Source: Candidatus Parcubacteria bacterium
GTDB taxonomy: Bacteria > Patescibacteriota > Patescibacteriia > Patescibacteriales > UBA12075
Reading direction: 5' to 3'
NCBI GenBank assembly: GCA_023140595.1
Contig: JAGLLI010000128.1
Location: 1-12,714 of the forward strand
DNA: 12,714 nucleotides
The notes under the pieces are model-generated. The model worked only from the letters and a program-made list of their open reading frames with translations, made no database searches and was not told where the DNA came from. Shown here piece by piece: positions 6,093 to 12,335 of the stretch (position 1 is the stretch's first letter; each line of letters opens with the position of its first letter). A program made the position numbers and the translations under genes.

Positions 6093-6284
6093 TCACAACC
6101 TACTCCAAACAAATTTAAAAAACTTTCTTTGCATATCAACAATTGCTTTGTCTTTAATTATTACCGCTATTAAATTATCAAATGAAATTAAAACCAATTT
6201 ATCGCCGGTTACTAAAAAATCAGATGAAAATTTTAAATCAGCGGGAAGCAGTTTACTTTTTACAAAATGATTATATTCTTTAAC
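6093..6284 (-). pseudogene. 3' remnant of a TrmB-like transcriptional regulator
   Basis: A 63-codon open stretch ends at TGA (6095-6093) and is preceded in frame by TAA (6287-6285) with no start codon. It reads VKEYNHFVKSKLLPADLKF, then TGDKLVLISF, AVIIKDKAIVDMQRKFF and VWSRL. The pattern GDKV..ISF, then (A/G)VII, then MQR..F...W is what I recall from the C-terminus of TrmB-family HTH regulators in related genomes. The upstream part has been lost: immediately before it lies the terminator of the 70-aa gene. The identification is from memory of the motif, so moderate confidence. Confidence 0.5.
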
Positions 6285-6317
6285 TTACAGTCCAAAATTT
6301 ATTTTTTAAAAAAATAA

Positions 6318-6338
6318 CGGGGAACTTTCAGCTCCCCG
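6318..6338 (-). terminator. Terminator of the 70-aa gene
   Basis: CGGGGA and TCCCCG (6 bp, 9-nt loop) are followed on the minus strand by TTATTTTTTT. It lies about 20 bp after the stop of the 70-aa gene. The plus direction also has a T6 tract. Confidence 0.75.
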
Positions 6339-6357
6339 ATTTTTTATTCGTTATAAT

Positions 6358-6570
6358 TTAATACATAGATTCTTCTCCACGTATTATTACAGATCCTTCT
6401 TTGTTTTTAAAAAAAGCTTCTAAAAATTTTTCAGGATCGCCCATAAGCCTAAAAACTATTCCTTTTTTGCAGTTTACAAACTTCCCATTTACTTTTATTT
6501 TAAAGGGATATGTATGTATCCCTATCAACAAATCACTTACTTTTTCTCTAGACAAACCTTTTTTTTCCAT
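6358..6570 (-). CDS. Small protein of unknown function (70 aa)
   Basis: I do not recognise this protein. It starts MEKKGLSREKVSDLL with an amphipathic helix. The middle is a strand-rich segment with FKIKVNGKFVNCKKG, then FRLMGDPEKFLEAFF, and it ends SVIIRGEESMY. There is a single cysteine, and no signal peptide or membrane helix. The start is well supported: AGGAGG (6583-6578) lies 7 nt before the ATG, one of only two clear Shine-Dalgarno sequences in the window. A rho-independent terminator follows, so it is a monocistronic real gene. It is flanked by gene remnants on both sides, which suggests it came in with a rearrangement. Confidence 0.75.
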   Translation of the reverse strand: MEKKGLSREKVSDLLIGIHTYPFKIKVNGKFVNCKKGIVFRLMGDPEKFLEAFFKNKEGSVIIRGEESMY

Positions 6571-6577
6571 CTTCTTG

Positions 6578-6583
6578 CCTCCT
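6578..6583 (-). promoter_or_regulatory. Strong Shine-Dalgarno of the 70-aa gene
   Basis: The minus strand reads AGGAGG with 7 nt to the ATG at 6570. Most genes in the window have no recognisable site. Confidence 0.8.
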
Positions 6584-6645
6584 CTCCTTTTTTTTGATTA
6601 TTTTTTAGCATCCAAAGCAAAAAATTATTGCAAGGTTTATAAGGT

Positions 6646-6768
6646 TTATGTTGTTTCGCTTTCGCTCGCCACTGCTTGCAAAATAGAAGCAACTAATTTT
6701 TGACGCTCGTTATCGCGTCTGTTTAATTGTCAAATAGCAATCAAATATTTTGTAATAGTCATTGACAT
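6646..6768 (-). pseudogene. Possible decayed small ORF
   Basis: In one minus-strand frame an ATG at 6768 (MSMTITKYLIAI) runs into TGA (6732-6730). The same frame then continues as QLNRRDNERQKLVASILQAV and ASESETT to TAA at 6648. The second part has coding-like codon composition (gcg, agc, gaa, cgc) unlike the AT-rich surroundings. The family is not recognised. It may be a remnant, or chance. Confidence 0.25.
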
Positions 6769-6923
6769 CTGGTAAAAAATAAAATGCAACTTTTAGCAAA
6801 TATTATTTCTAAACTAGATAAAACCCTATCATATTGCGCAATAAATGTCAACAAATTTTGTCAAAAAATCGAATAATTTACAAAAACAAAAAATACAAAT
6901 AAGCCAGTCCTGCCAAACAACAC

Positions 6924-8066
6924 CTAATCTTTCGCTGAAAATCCAAATACAAAATATAAATAAGCCAAACCGGCGATTGGGAATAAAATCGGCAAATTAT
7001 CAACAAAAATCAACGCCAAACAAAAAGCAATCATCCTCCCAAGATAAACAGGCACTTCACGAAAAATAAAAAATTCATCAACATTGGATTTTCTTGGAAT
7101 TCCAAACAATTTCGCGTAATAAGGCACGCTAAAAACAACAAAAACAAAACCGGAAATCAGACCAATCGCGTAAAAAGCCAATTCTGAATCAATAAAAAAT
7201 CTTATAAACCAAACCAGCATAATTAAAACCGCGCCGACTCTGATTAATTTATTTTTTGAAAATCTATCTGAAATTCTGCCCATTGCCAAAGTTAAAAAAA
7301 ACGCTCCCAATGAAACCGCTGTCGCTGTCGCGCCGACTGCCGTGATTTTCATAACGGTTAAATAAATAAAAATCGGCCAAATAATTCCATCGGTTTCTTC
7401 ACCGAAATTATTGCAAATTTCAGCCCAAAAATATTTTTTATTCTTTTTAAATAATTCAGCTCCTTTTTTAAAATGAAACGTAAAATCAACGCTGTTTCTT
7501 TTAACCCGAAATATCGGAATAATTGATGTAATAAAAATAGAAATTGCAACCGCGAATAAAATATTGAAGCCAAAATACGCGGCTATTAAGCCGCCGGCTA
7601 GAGGCGTAAAAATAGTAAAAATTTGCGGCAAGGCAAAAAGCTTGCTGATTTCCGTGCCAACATGCCCTTTGCTTGTATTTTTCGCAAAAATAATATTTAA
7701 AGGCACCCAATATAAAGCCGCCTGCCATCCGTCAAAAATAGCAAGCAAATAAAGCGGGAAATGATAAATTTCCACAGCGCTTAACATTGCCAAAAATAAA
7801 AATAAAAACGGCAATCGCAAAAGCAAGGTTTTTTGAACGCCATAGCGCGAACCGATATACCCGACCGCAAATGATGAAGCCAGTAAAACAGAATTTTGAA
7901 TAATAAAATATATAATTACCTGTGAAACGCTATAGCCCAGAGTTAAAAAATAAATCGGAATAAAAATTCCCACCAATGAAAAAGCCGAGGCATCAATTGA
8001 GTGCATTGTGTAAACAGCTCTTAGGCTTTGTTTTTTTGTGAAAAAAAATTTATTAATCAAATCCAT
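6924..8066 (-). CDS. MFS-like transporter (complete)
   Basis: A 380-aa polytopic membrane protein with about ten to twelve hydrophobic segments separated by short loops. A longer basic central loop falls near residues 185-215 (RVKRNSVDF to KKNKKY), as between the two six-helix halves of MFS carriers. Conserved spots shared with the truncated transporter at 1-946 include YTMHS near residue 19, LYWVPL, PLAGGL, IWPIFI and TLAMGRISDRFSKNK; the last resembles the MFS motif-A loop (G-x-x-x-D-R-x-x-R/K). The substrate is unknown. The start at 8066 has no Shine-Dalgarno; a TGC-TATAAT extended -10 lies 38 bp upstream. It is probably transcribed alone, as the sigma gene upstream ends in a terminator. 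Confidence 0.82.
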   Translation of the reverse strand: MDLINKFFFTKKQSLRAVYTMHSIDASAFSLVGIFIPIYFLTLGYSVSQVIIYFIIQNSVLLASSFAVGYIGSRYGVQKTLLLRLPFLFLFLAMLSAVEIYHFPLYLLAIFDGWQAALYWVPLNIIFAKNTSKGHVGTEISKLFALPQIFTIFTPLAGGLIAAYFGFNILFAVAISIFITSIIPIFRVKRNSVDFTFHFKKGAELFKKNKKYFWAEICNNFGEETDGIIWPIFIYLTVMKITAVGATATAVSLGAFFLTLAMGRISDRFSKNKLIRVGAVLIMLVWFIRFFIDSELAFYAIGLISGFVFVVFSVPYYAKLFGIPRKSNVDEFFIFREVPVYLGRMIAFCLALIFVDNLPILFPIAGLAYLYFVFGFSAKD

Positions 8067-8104
8067 TTTTTGTAATTACGCATTTTAATCAAGCTAACGC
8101 TAAT

Positions 8105-8113
8105 ATTATAGCA
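8105..8113 (-). promoter_or_regulatory. Extended -10 promoter for the second MFS-like gene
   Basis: The minus strand reads TG-C-TATAAT (8113 down to 8105). No recognisable -35. The leader upstream of both MFS starts also ends in nearly the same bases (TAAYTACAAAAA before ATG). Confidence 0.6.
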
Positions 8114-8155
8114 TTTTTTCTAAAATAAAAATATACGCGTTTTTTAAAATGTAAA

Positions 8156-8190
8156 AAAGGCTATGGCTTTATTTTTTTGCCATAGCCTTT
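8156..8190 (-). terminator. Terminator of the sigma factor gene
   Basis: AAAGGCTATGGC and GCCATAGCCTTT pair perfectly over 12 bp with an 11-nt A/T loop. The minus strand continues with a T6 tract just after the sigma gene stop. Confidence 0.88.
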
Positions 8191-8210
8191 ATTGTTTTAT
8201 TAGTCCTCCT

Positions 8211-9110
8211 TTATTTCAAAATACTAAAATTGGCTCCTGTGGTTTCTTGAAGCCAACAACACAAATCAATTTTTTTAGCCAACCAAATTTCTATTCTATC
8301 TTTTTGAATTTCATATCCGTTTTTTTTCAACTTAACATATAAATTATTAAAAGATCTTTTTACATGCTGTCTAATATTTGATGGACTGCAAAAAGATTCT
8401 TGCGCAATCTCCTCAATGGATTTATCCTGAAAATTTTCGTTTAACCCAAGATGTTTACAAAAAATATTTTTGTTTTCTTCTGGAAATTGATTTATAATAT
8501 TTAAAACAATTTTTATTACCTTGCTTAACTCTTGTTTAAGTATTAATAATTGATCTACTGAAAAAAACGAAATATCCCCAATAACTTCTGATTTTTTCCT
8601 ACTTCCGCTTTCTTTGTATACAGGAGCATCCAAAGATGTGCAATATATCTTCATCTTTTTACAAGCAAGTTTAATTTTTTCTATTGAAAGCCTTGTTTCG
8701 TCAGATATTTCCTGCAAAGTTGCTTCTCTTCCAAGATTTTCTTCTAAAAAATCTTTAGTTTTACATATATTCAAATAATTTTCTTGAATATGGCTCGGTA
8801 TATGTATGTTTCTTTTTTTTATTTCTATAACGATATACGCTTTTATCCAGTAAGCCGCGTATGTTGAAAGCCTGCAATCTCTTTCAGGATCAAATTTTTT
8901 AACAGCTTTACATAAACCCATTCTACCCATTTGCCTCAAATCATCTAAATCAAATCCTCTGTTTGTAAATTTATATATCTCTCTTTCTACTGCCCACATA
9001 TTAATTTCTACGAGCCGATCAAAGACGTATTTATTACCTTCTTCTTTAAATTTACGCGACAATCTTAAATCTTCTTTTTTTGGAAATTTCTCAAATTTTT
9101 TATTTATCAT
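8211..9110 (-). CDS. Alternative sigma70-family sigma factor
   Basis: A 299-aa RNA polymerase sigma factor. Region 2 (about 31-105) is clear: LVEINMWAVEREI, FTNRGFDLDDLRQMGRMGL, AVKKFDPERDCRLSTYAAYWI and the 2.4-like IHIPSHI, which match the core-binding and -10-recognition parts of RpoD/RpoH. Region 3 covers about 107-165 (NLGREATLQEISDET, SLDAPV). Region 4 (about 200-262) holds the HTH SIEEIAQESFCSPSNIRQHV that would read the -35. There is no region 1.1, so it is an RpoH-sized alternative factor, not the housekeeping one. A 30-residue tail (DLCCWLQETTGANFSILK) follows region 4. GGGAGG sits 6-7 nt before the ATG. It has its own terminator; the gap to the NUDIX gene upstream is about 97 bp. 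The target regulon is unknown. Confidence 0.9.
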   Translation of the reverse strand: MINKKFEKFPKKEDLRLSRKFKEEGNKYVFDRLVEINMWAVEREIYKFTNRGFDLDDLRQMGRMGLCKAVKKFDPERDCRLSTYAAYWIKAYIVIEIKKRNIHIPSHIQENYLNICKTKDFLEENLGREATLQEISDETRLSIEKIKLACKKMKIYCTSLDAPVYKESGSRKKSEVIGDISFFSVDQLLILKQELSKVIKIVLNIINQFPEENKNIFCKHLGLNENFQDKSIEEIAQESFCSPSNIRQHVKRSFNNLYVKLKKNGYEIQKDRIEIWLAKKIDLCCWLQETTGANFSILK

Positions 9111-9114
9111 GACA

Positions 9115-9121
9115 ACCTCCC
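9115..9121 (-). promoter_or_regulatory. Strong Shine-Dalgarno of the sigma factor gene
   Basis: The minus strand reads GGGAGGT directly before TGTC and the ATG at 9110, a near-perfect anti-16S match supporting this start. Confidence 0.75.
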
Positions 9122-9207
9122 ATTTTTTATTAAGGTTTATTTTTTAAGGAACAATTTTTATTAAAAAATTAAAATTGCTTATCATGTTATTATTAATGAT
9201 GTAAATT

Positions 9208-9624
9208 TTAATTTAATATTTTTCTTTCAACTAAATCTGGTATAATTTTGTTTCTTATAATAGGTGATACTAGGTGATTGTTTATCTCATCTTTACTTAT
9301 CCAATAAATATTCTCTATTTCGGAAGAAGGTTGAGGGTCTCCGATTAAATCACTTATATATAATTTTATAGACACATATCTGTCGGGTCTTCCAGCGGCA
9401 ACATCAGTATATTCTGTGATATATTTTAAAGTGTCAAAATTTACTTTACAATTTAATTCCTCTTTAATTTCGTTTTTTAGACAATCTTCAACCGTTTCCT
9501 CGTCAAATTGTCCACCCGGCATTATATAATCAGCAGTAACATTTTGAGGATGTTTTTGAACGACTAAAAATTTTGTTTTATCTTCATTTAAAACAAGGAG
9601 GCCAATTTTATTATAGTAAGCCAT
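9208..9624 (-). CDS. NUDIX hydrolase with a divergent box
   Basis: A 138-aa single-domain NUDIX protein. It begins IGLLVLNEDKTKFLVVQKHP, as many NUDIX folds do, followed by the box at residues 37-59: G37, E43, then N51-E52, E55-E56, N58. Compared with GX5EX7REUXEEXGU, the Arg is Asn and the second Gly is Asn, but all metal-binding glutamates are kept, so it may still hydrolyse a nucleotide-sugar, dinucleotide or oxidised nucleotide. ENIYWISKDEI near residue 104 is the usual NUDIX strand-helix after the box. It sits between the DUF2207 gene (67 bp upstream) and the sigma factor on the same strand. There is no Shine-Dalgarno; the ATG is the first plausible start. The substrate cannot be inferred from context. 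Confidence 0.88.
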   Translation of the reverse strand: MAYYNKIGLLVLNEDKTKFLVVQKHPQNVTADYIMPGGQFDEETVEDCLKNEIKEELNCKVNFDTLKYITEYTDVAAGRPDRYVSIKLYISDLIGDPQPSSEIENIYWISKDEINNHLVSPIIRNKIIPDLVERKILN

Positions 9625-9691
9625 AGAAACTTAGATGAAAAATATTAAAATTATTTAAAACTTTTCATTTTATAAATTAGTTATTTAGAAA

Positions 9692-11419
9692 CTACCACGA
9701 GCCGCCGCCTCCTCCGCCAAAACCGCCGCCTGATCCTCCGCTGGAAAAACCGCTTGCGCCGGAACTTGCTGATGATGGCGCTGAGGAAAGAGTTGAATTG
9801 GCTTGCGACTGAAAACTATTTAAATTATTCACAAGCGTTAAAGCTGAAAAATTTCGCGCGGTAGCAGAGCCATACCATTTCGGATTTTCCCTGTAAATAT
9901 CTTCAAATTGCTTTGCCCATTTTTTCTCTACCCCAAGAACAATCGCAAACGGCAATAATTTTTCAAAAACTTTTGGATTTTTCTTAGGATTATTATGAAA
10001 ATTAATTCTGTCTTTTTCAGCGACCTCCAAATACATTTTTAAGCCTAAAATCTTCTCTCTAGCCAAAACTCCTTTTTTAGTCTTCTTTGGCATTACATTG
10101 CCGAAAATTAAAATTAAAATTCCTGTAATCCAAACGCTTACAACTCCAATCCACCCTAAAAACGGTCCCACAAACCAGCCGATAACCAAAACCGCTATTG
10201 CCAAGCCCATATAAAATCCCCTGACTTTTTTCGGATTTTTTGGAAAATACCCTTTATTGACAGTCGTTTGATAAATTCTATCAATAATGTCATTTAAATC
10301 TTTATAAAACTTATCTTTCAAATCTGATAATCTGATTTTTTTCTTATCCGCGAACAACGCTTTTAACAAAGCATATTGAAAATCATTTAAGCTATCCTCG
10401 CCTACTGTTAATTTTTCCAATTCATAATCATCCGCTTTTAAAATCCCTTTCTTCTCTATATATGTTATTTTAATATGCCCGCGAACCGCCAAATTAATTA
10501 TTTCCGCGCTCACATCTTTTTTGTGGGCGCGCTCATCAATAATCGTTCCCACCTCAGCCGGACTTAAATTATCCGGAGCCGTAAATTCGGCAATAATTGT
10601 TTTCCTTCCCAAGGGATCTTTGCCGTACTTTTTCCAAAAATAAATAAAAAAAACAAAAGCTAACAAAGGCAAAATAACAATCCAATTGTCTCGCGCTATT
10701 TCCAAAAAAGACTTAAACCAAGAAGGCTTTTCTATAGTTCCCTTTGGAAAACCAATCACAATAGTCACGCCTTGACCCGGTTTTAAGCTGTCATCGCTGA
10801 ATATAATGCTATCAACCTTGTCTTTGGCAATAAAATTTAAACGACTGGATACGCATTTCGTGTTACTGCCGCTTTTACCCGTGAAACATTCAAATTTTAA
10901 CTCTTTGGTGTTAACGCTTTCAGGCAAGTTTACTATCGCTTTTGACTGCCGAATTGAGGCTGCCCATTCATTACCTGTAACATTCCAATATAACTCGTCA
11001 TAGTCATCAAAAAAATTTAAAACTCTATCAACTTTGTATTCTATTGCGTAATTTTGTACCCCGCTTATCAGAACATCGGGATCGCCGATTTTTATTCGCT
11101 TGCTTTCTTTATAATTATCCACATCAAAAATAATATCATTACCATTCTTATCTGTAACTGAAAAATCAGAAAAACGCAATTTAAAACTTCCGCCGCCTGC
11201 TTTATACTTATACGGAATATCACGAAAAATTCCATGCTTTTCTTCATTTCCAAAATCATAAACTATTAATTCTTTAACATTAATACTGCCATCCCGATTA
11301 ATATCTATTTCCACTTCAAAATTATTAATTTTCTCTTGAGCTGCTGCTGGCAAGGCCAGATAAATTGAAAATATTATTATTAAACAAATTTGAAAAAATA
11401 TTTTTTTTCTTTTTAGCAT
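9692..11419 (-). CDS. DUF2207-family membrane protein with Gly-rich tail
   Basis: A 575-aa predicted membrane protein of the DUF2207 (YciQ-like) family. A signal peptide (about 1-27: LKRKK, hydrophobic core, LPAAAQ) is followed by an extracellular beta-rich region (about 30-225) with FGNEEKHGIFRDIP and NVTGNEW, both typical of the family. A helix (about 245-262) leads to a cytosolic part with EFTAPDNLSPAEVG (278-291), then two more helices (about 402-440). After these come GLKMYLEVAEKDR and FEKLLPFAIVLGVEKKW. It ends in a Ser/Gly-rich tail (about 540-575, GGSGGGFGGGGGGSW). The function is unknown; surface-related roles are only conjecture. It follows the 48-aa ORF by 16 bp and has no Shine-Dalgarno. 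Confidence 0.9.
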   Translation of the reverse strand: MLKRKKIFFQICLIIIFSIYLALPAAAQEKINNFEVEIDINRDGSINVKELIVYDFGNEEKHGIFRDIPYKYKAGGGSFKLRFSDFSVTDKNGNDIIFDVDNYKESKRIKIGDPDVLISGVQNYAIEYKVDRVLNFFDDYDELYWNVTGNEWAASIRQSKAIVNLPESVNTKELKFECFTGKSGSNTKCVSSRLNFIAKDKVDSIIFSDDSLKPGQGVTIVIGFPKGTIEKPSWFKSFLEIARDNWIVILPLLAFVFFIYFWKKYGKDPLGRKTIIAEFTAPDNLSPAEVGTIIDERAHKKDVSAEIINLAVRGHIKITYIEKKGILKADDYELEKLTVGEDSLNDFQYALLKALFADKKKIRLSDLKDKFYKDLNDIIDRIYQTTVNKGYFPKNPKKVRGFYMGLAIAVLVIGWFVGPFLGWIGVVSVWITGILILIFGNVMPKKTKKGVLAREKILGLKMYLEVAEKDRINFHNNPKKNPKVFEKLLPFAIVLGVEKKWAKQFEDIYRENPKWYGSATARNFSALTLVNNLNSFQSQANSTLSSAPSSASSGASGFSSGGSGGGFGGGGGGSW

Positions 11420-11435
11420 AGCGAATTATTTAAGA

Positions 11436-11582
11436 TTATTTATTTATCTTTTTTACAATTATCCCTTGCAAATCTTTAACGCCTTTACTGTCAACTCGCA
11501 TCTTAGGTTTTTTCTTTTTATTTCTCTTTTGCTGTTTTCGCAAAACCGCTTCTTCTTCATTTTCAAAATTTTGTTTATTCAT
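11436..11582 (-). CDS. Small basic protein (48 aa), unknown
   Basis: This frame is too short for most gene callers but plausible. It opens MNKQNFENEEEAVLRKQQ, passes through a strongly basic NKKKKPKMR stretch and ends LQGIIVKKINK. It lies 16 bp before the DUF2207 start, on the same strand, and directly behind a divergent promoter region, so it would be the first gene of that operon. A TATAAC ends 8 bp before the ATG, which would make a leaderless or nearly leaderless message. The family is not recognised; nucleic-acid or membrane-surface binding is possible from charge alone. Confidence 0.5.
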   Translation of the reverse strand: MNKQNFENEEEAVLRKQQKRNKKKKPKMRVDSKGVKDLQGIIVKKINK

Positions 11583-11590
11583 AAAAAAAT

Positions 11591-11628
11591 GTTATAATAT
11601 ATTTATAAACACCCCATAAATATATAAT
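11591..11628. promoter_or_regulatory. Divergent promoter region
   Basis: On the plus strand TATAAT at 11623-11628 lies 23 bp before the DsbA-like ATG; a second TATAAT is at 11593-11598. On the minus strand TATAAC (11596-11591) lies 8 bp before the 48-aa ORF. No strong -35 hexamers are visible, and the region is very AT-rich, so exact starts are uncertain. Confidence 0.45.
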
Positions 11629-11651
11629 ATCCTAATTTGCGATAAATTTCA

Positions 11652-12323
11652 ATGAAATACATTCACAAACCTTGGTATAAAAAATGGTGGGGAATATTTT
11701 TAATTATTCTTGTTATTTTTTTTGTAAGCCTTTTTTTCGCTTTTGCGATTTATATTTTTAATTACACAAAAAATTTTAATGCCGCATTAATTCCGCAAAA
11801 ATATATTTCAAATTCAGTTATTGAAGGCTCAAAAAATAATTACTGGCTGGGATCCGCCAACCCAAAAATCACAATTGTTGAATTTGCCGATTTTGATTGC
11901 ATATACTGTAAAAAATCTTTTTCAAAAATAAGAGAAATAACTTCTGTTTATGATAATATAAAATTCATTTACCGCGACTTTCCCGTTCTTTCCGAATTTT
12001 CCGCGCAACTTGCATCGGCCGCCCGCTGCGCCGGCGAACAGGGATTATTCTGGGTAATGCATGATAAACTATTTATAAATCAAGGAATTGGCAGTGATGA
12101 AGAAATTCTTGAACTGTTTAAGCAAATCGGCGGTGATGAAAAAAAATTTAATAATTGTTTCCAAAATAATAAATATCTGCCTGAAATTGAAAAAGATTTA
12201 ATTGACGGACAAACACTAAACATAACCGGCACGCCGATTTGGTTTATTAACGGACAAAGAATTGAAGGTGACATTCCTTATGAATTTTTAATTAATTTAA
12301 TTGAACAAAACTTAAATAAATAA
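11652..12323 (+). CDS. Membrane-anchored DsbA-like thioredoxin-fold protein
   Basis: A 223-aa protein with one N-terminal membrane helix (about 13-36) after a basic, Trp-rich start (MKYIHKPWYKKWWG), so the domain faces the outside. ITIVEFADFDCIYCKKSF carries the redox motif C83-I-Y-C86. The thioredoxin cis-proline lies in GTPIWF (P195). A helical insertion holds C126 (AARCAGEQ) and C159 (NNCF), which could form a second disulfide, as in related DsbA-type proteins. The order FADFxCxYC, then YRDFPV, then AARCAGEQG, then TGTP, matches the DsbA/Thioredoxin_4 family, which oxidises or isomerises disulfides in exported proteins. No DsbB or VKOR partner is in the window. Only 12 bp separate it from the oxidoreductase gene. 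Confidence 0.92.
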   Translation: MKYIHKPWYKKWWGIFLIILVIFFVSLFFAFAIYIFNYTKNFNAALIPQKYISNSVIEGSKNNYWLGSANPKITIVEFADFDCIYCKKSFSKIREITSVYDNIKFIYRDFPVLSEFSAQLASAARCAGEQGLFWVMHDKLFINQGIGSDEEILELFKQIGGDEKKFNNCFQNNKYLPEIEKDLIDGQTLNITGTPIWFINGQRIEGDIPYEFLINLIEQNLNK

Positions 12324-12335
12324 AATGCTAATCTT

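Larger units (their letters stand above)
6571..6923. other. Gene-poor spacer between the 70-aa gene and the MFS-like gene
   Basis: About 350 bp hold the Shine-Dalgarno of the 70-aa gene, the decayed ORF and two near-direct copies of AAGGTTTAT (about 6633-6649). There is also a minus-strand TTGACA (6733-6728) without a well-spaced -10. From about 6770 to 6923 the sequence is AT-rich and I see no convincing gene, RNA or hairpin. Confidence 0.5.

Noticed and set aside
6730..6732. TGA read as Trp or Gly (recoded genetic code)
   Set aside because: TGA ends the toxin and antitoxin genes at sensible places, and conserved Trp positions in LeuRS and other genes use TGG. The in-frame TGA here marks decay or a non-gene.
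6784..6876. Plus-strand ORF of about 30 codons (MQLLANIISKLDK...)
   Set aside because: Short, no Shine-Dalgarno, no family, in AT-rich spacer where such frames arise by chance.
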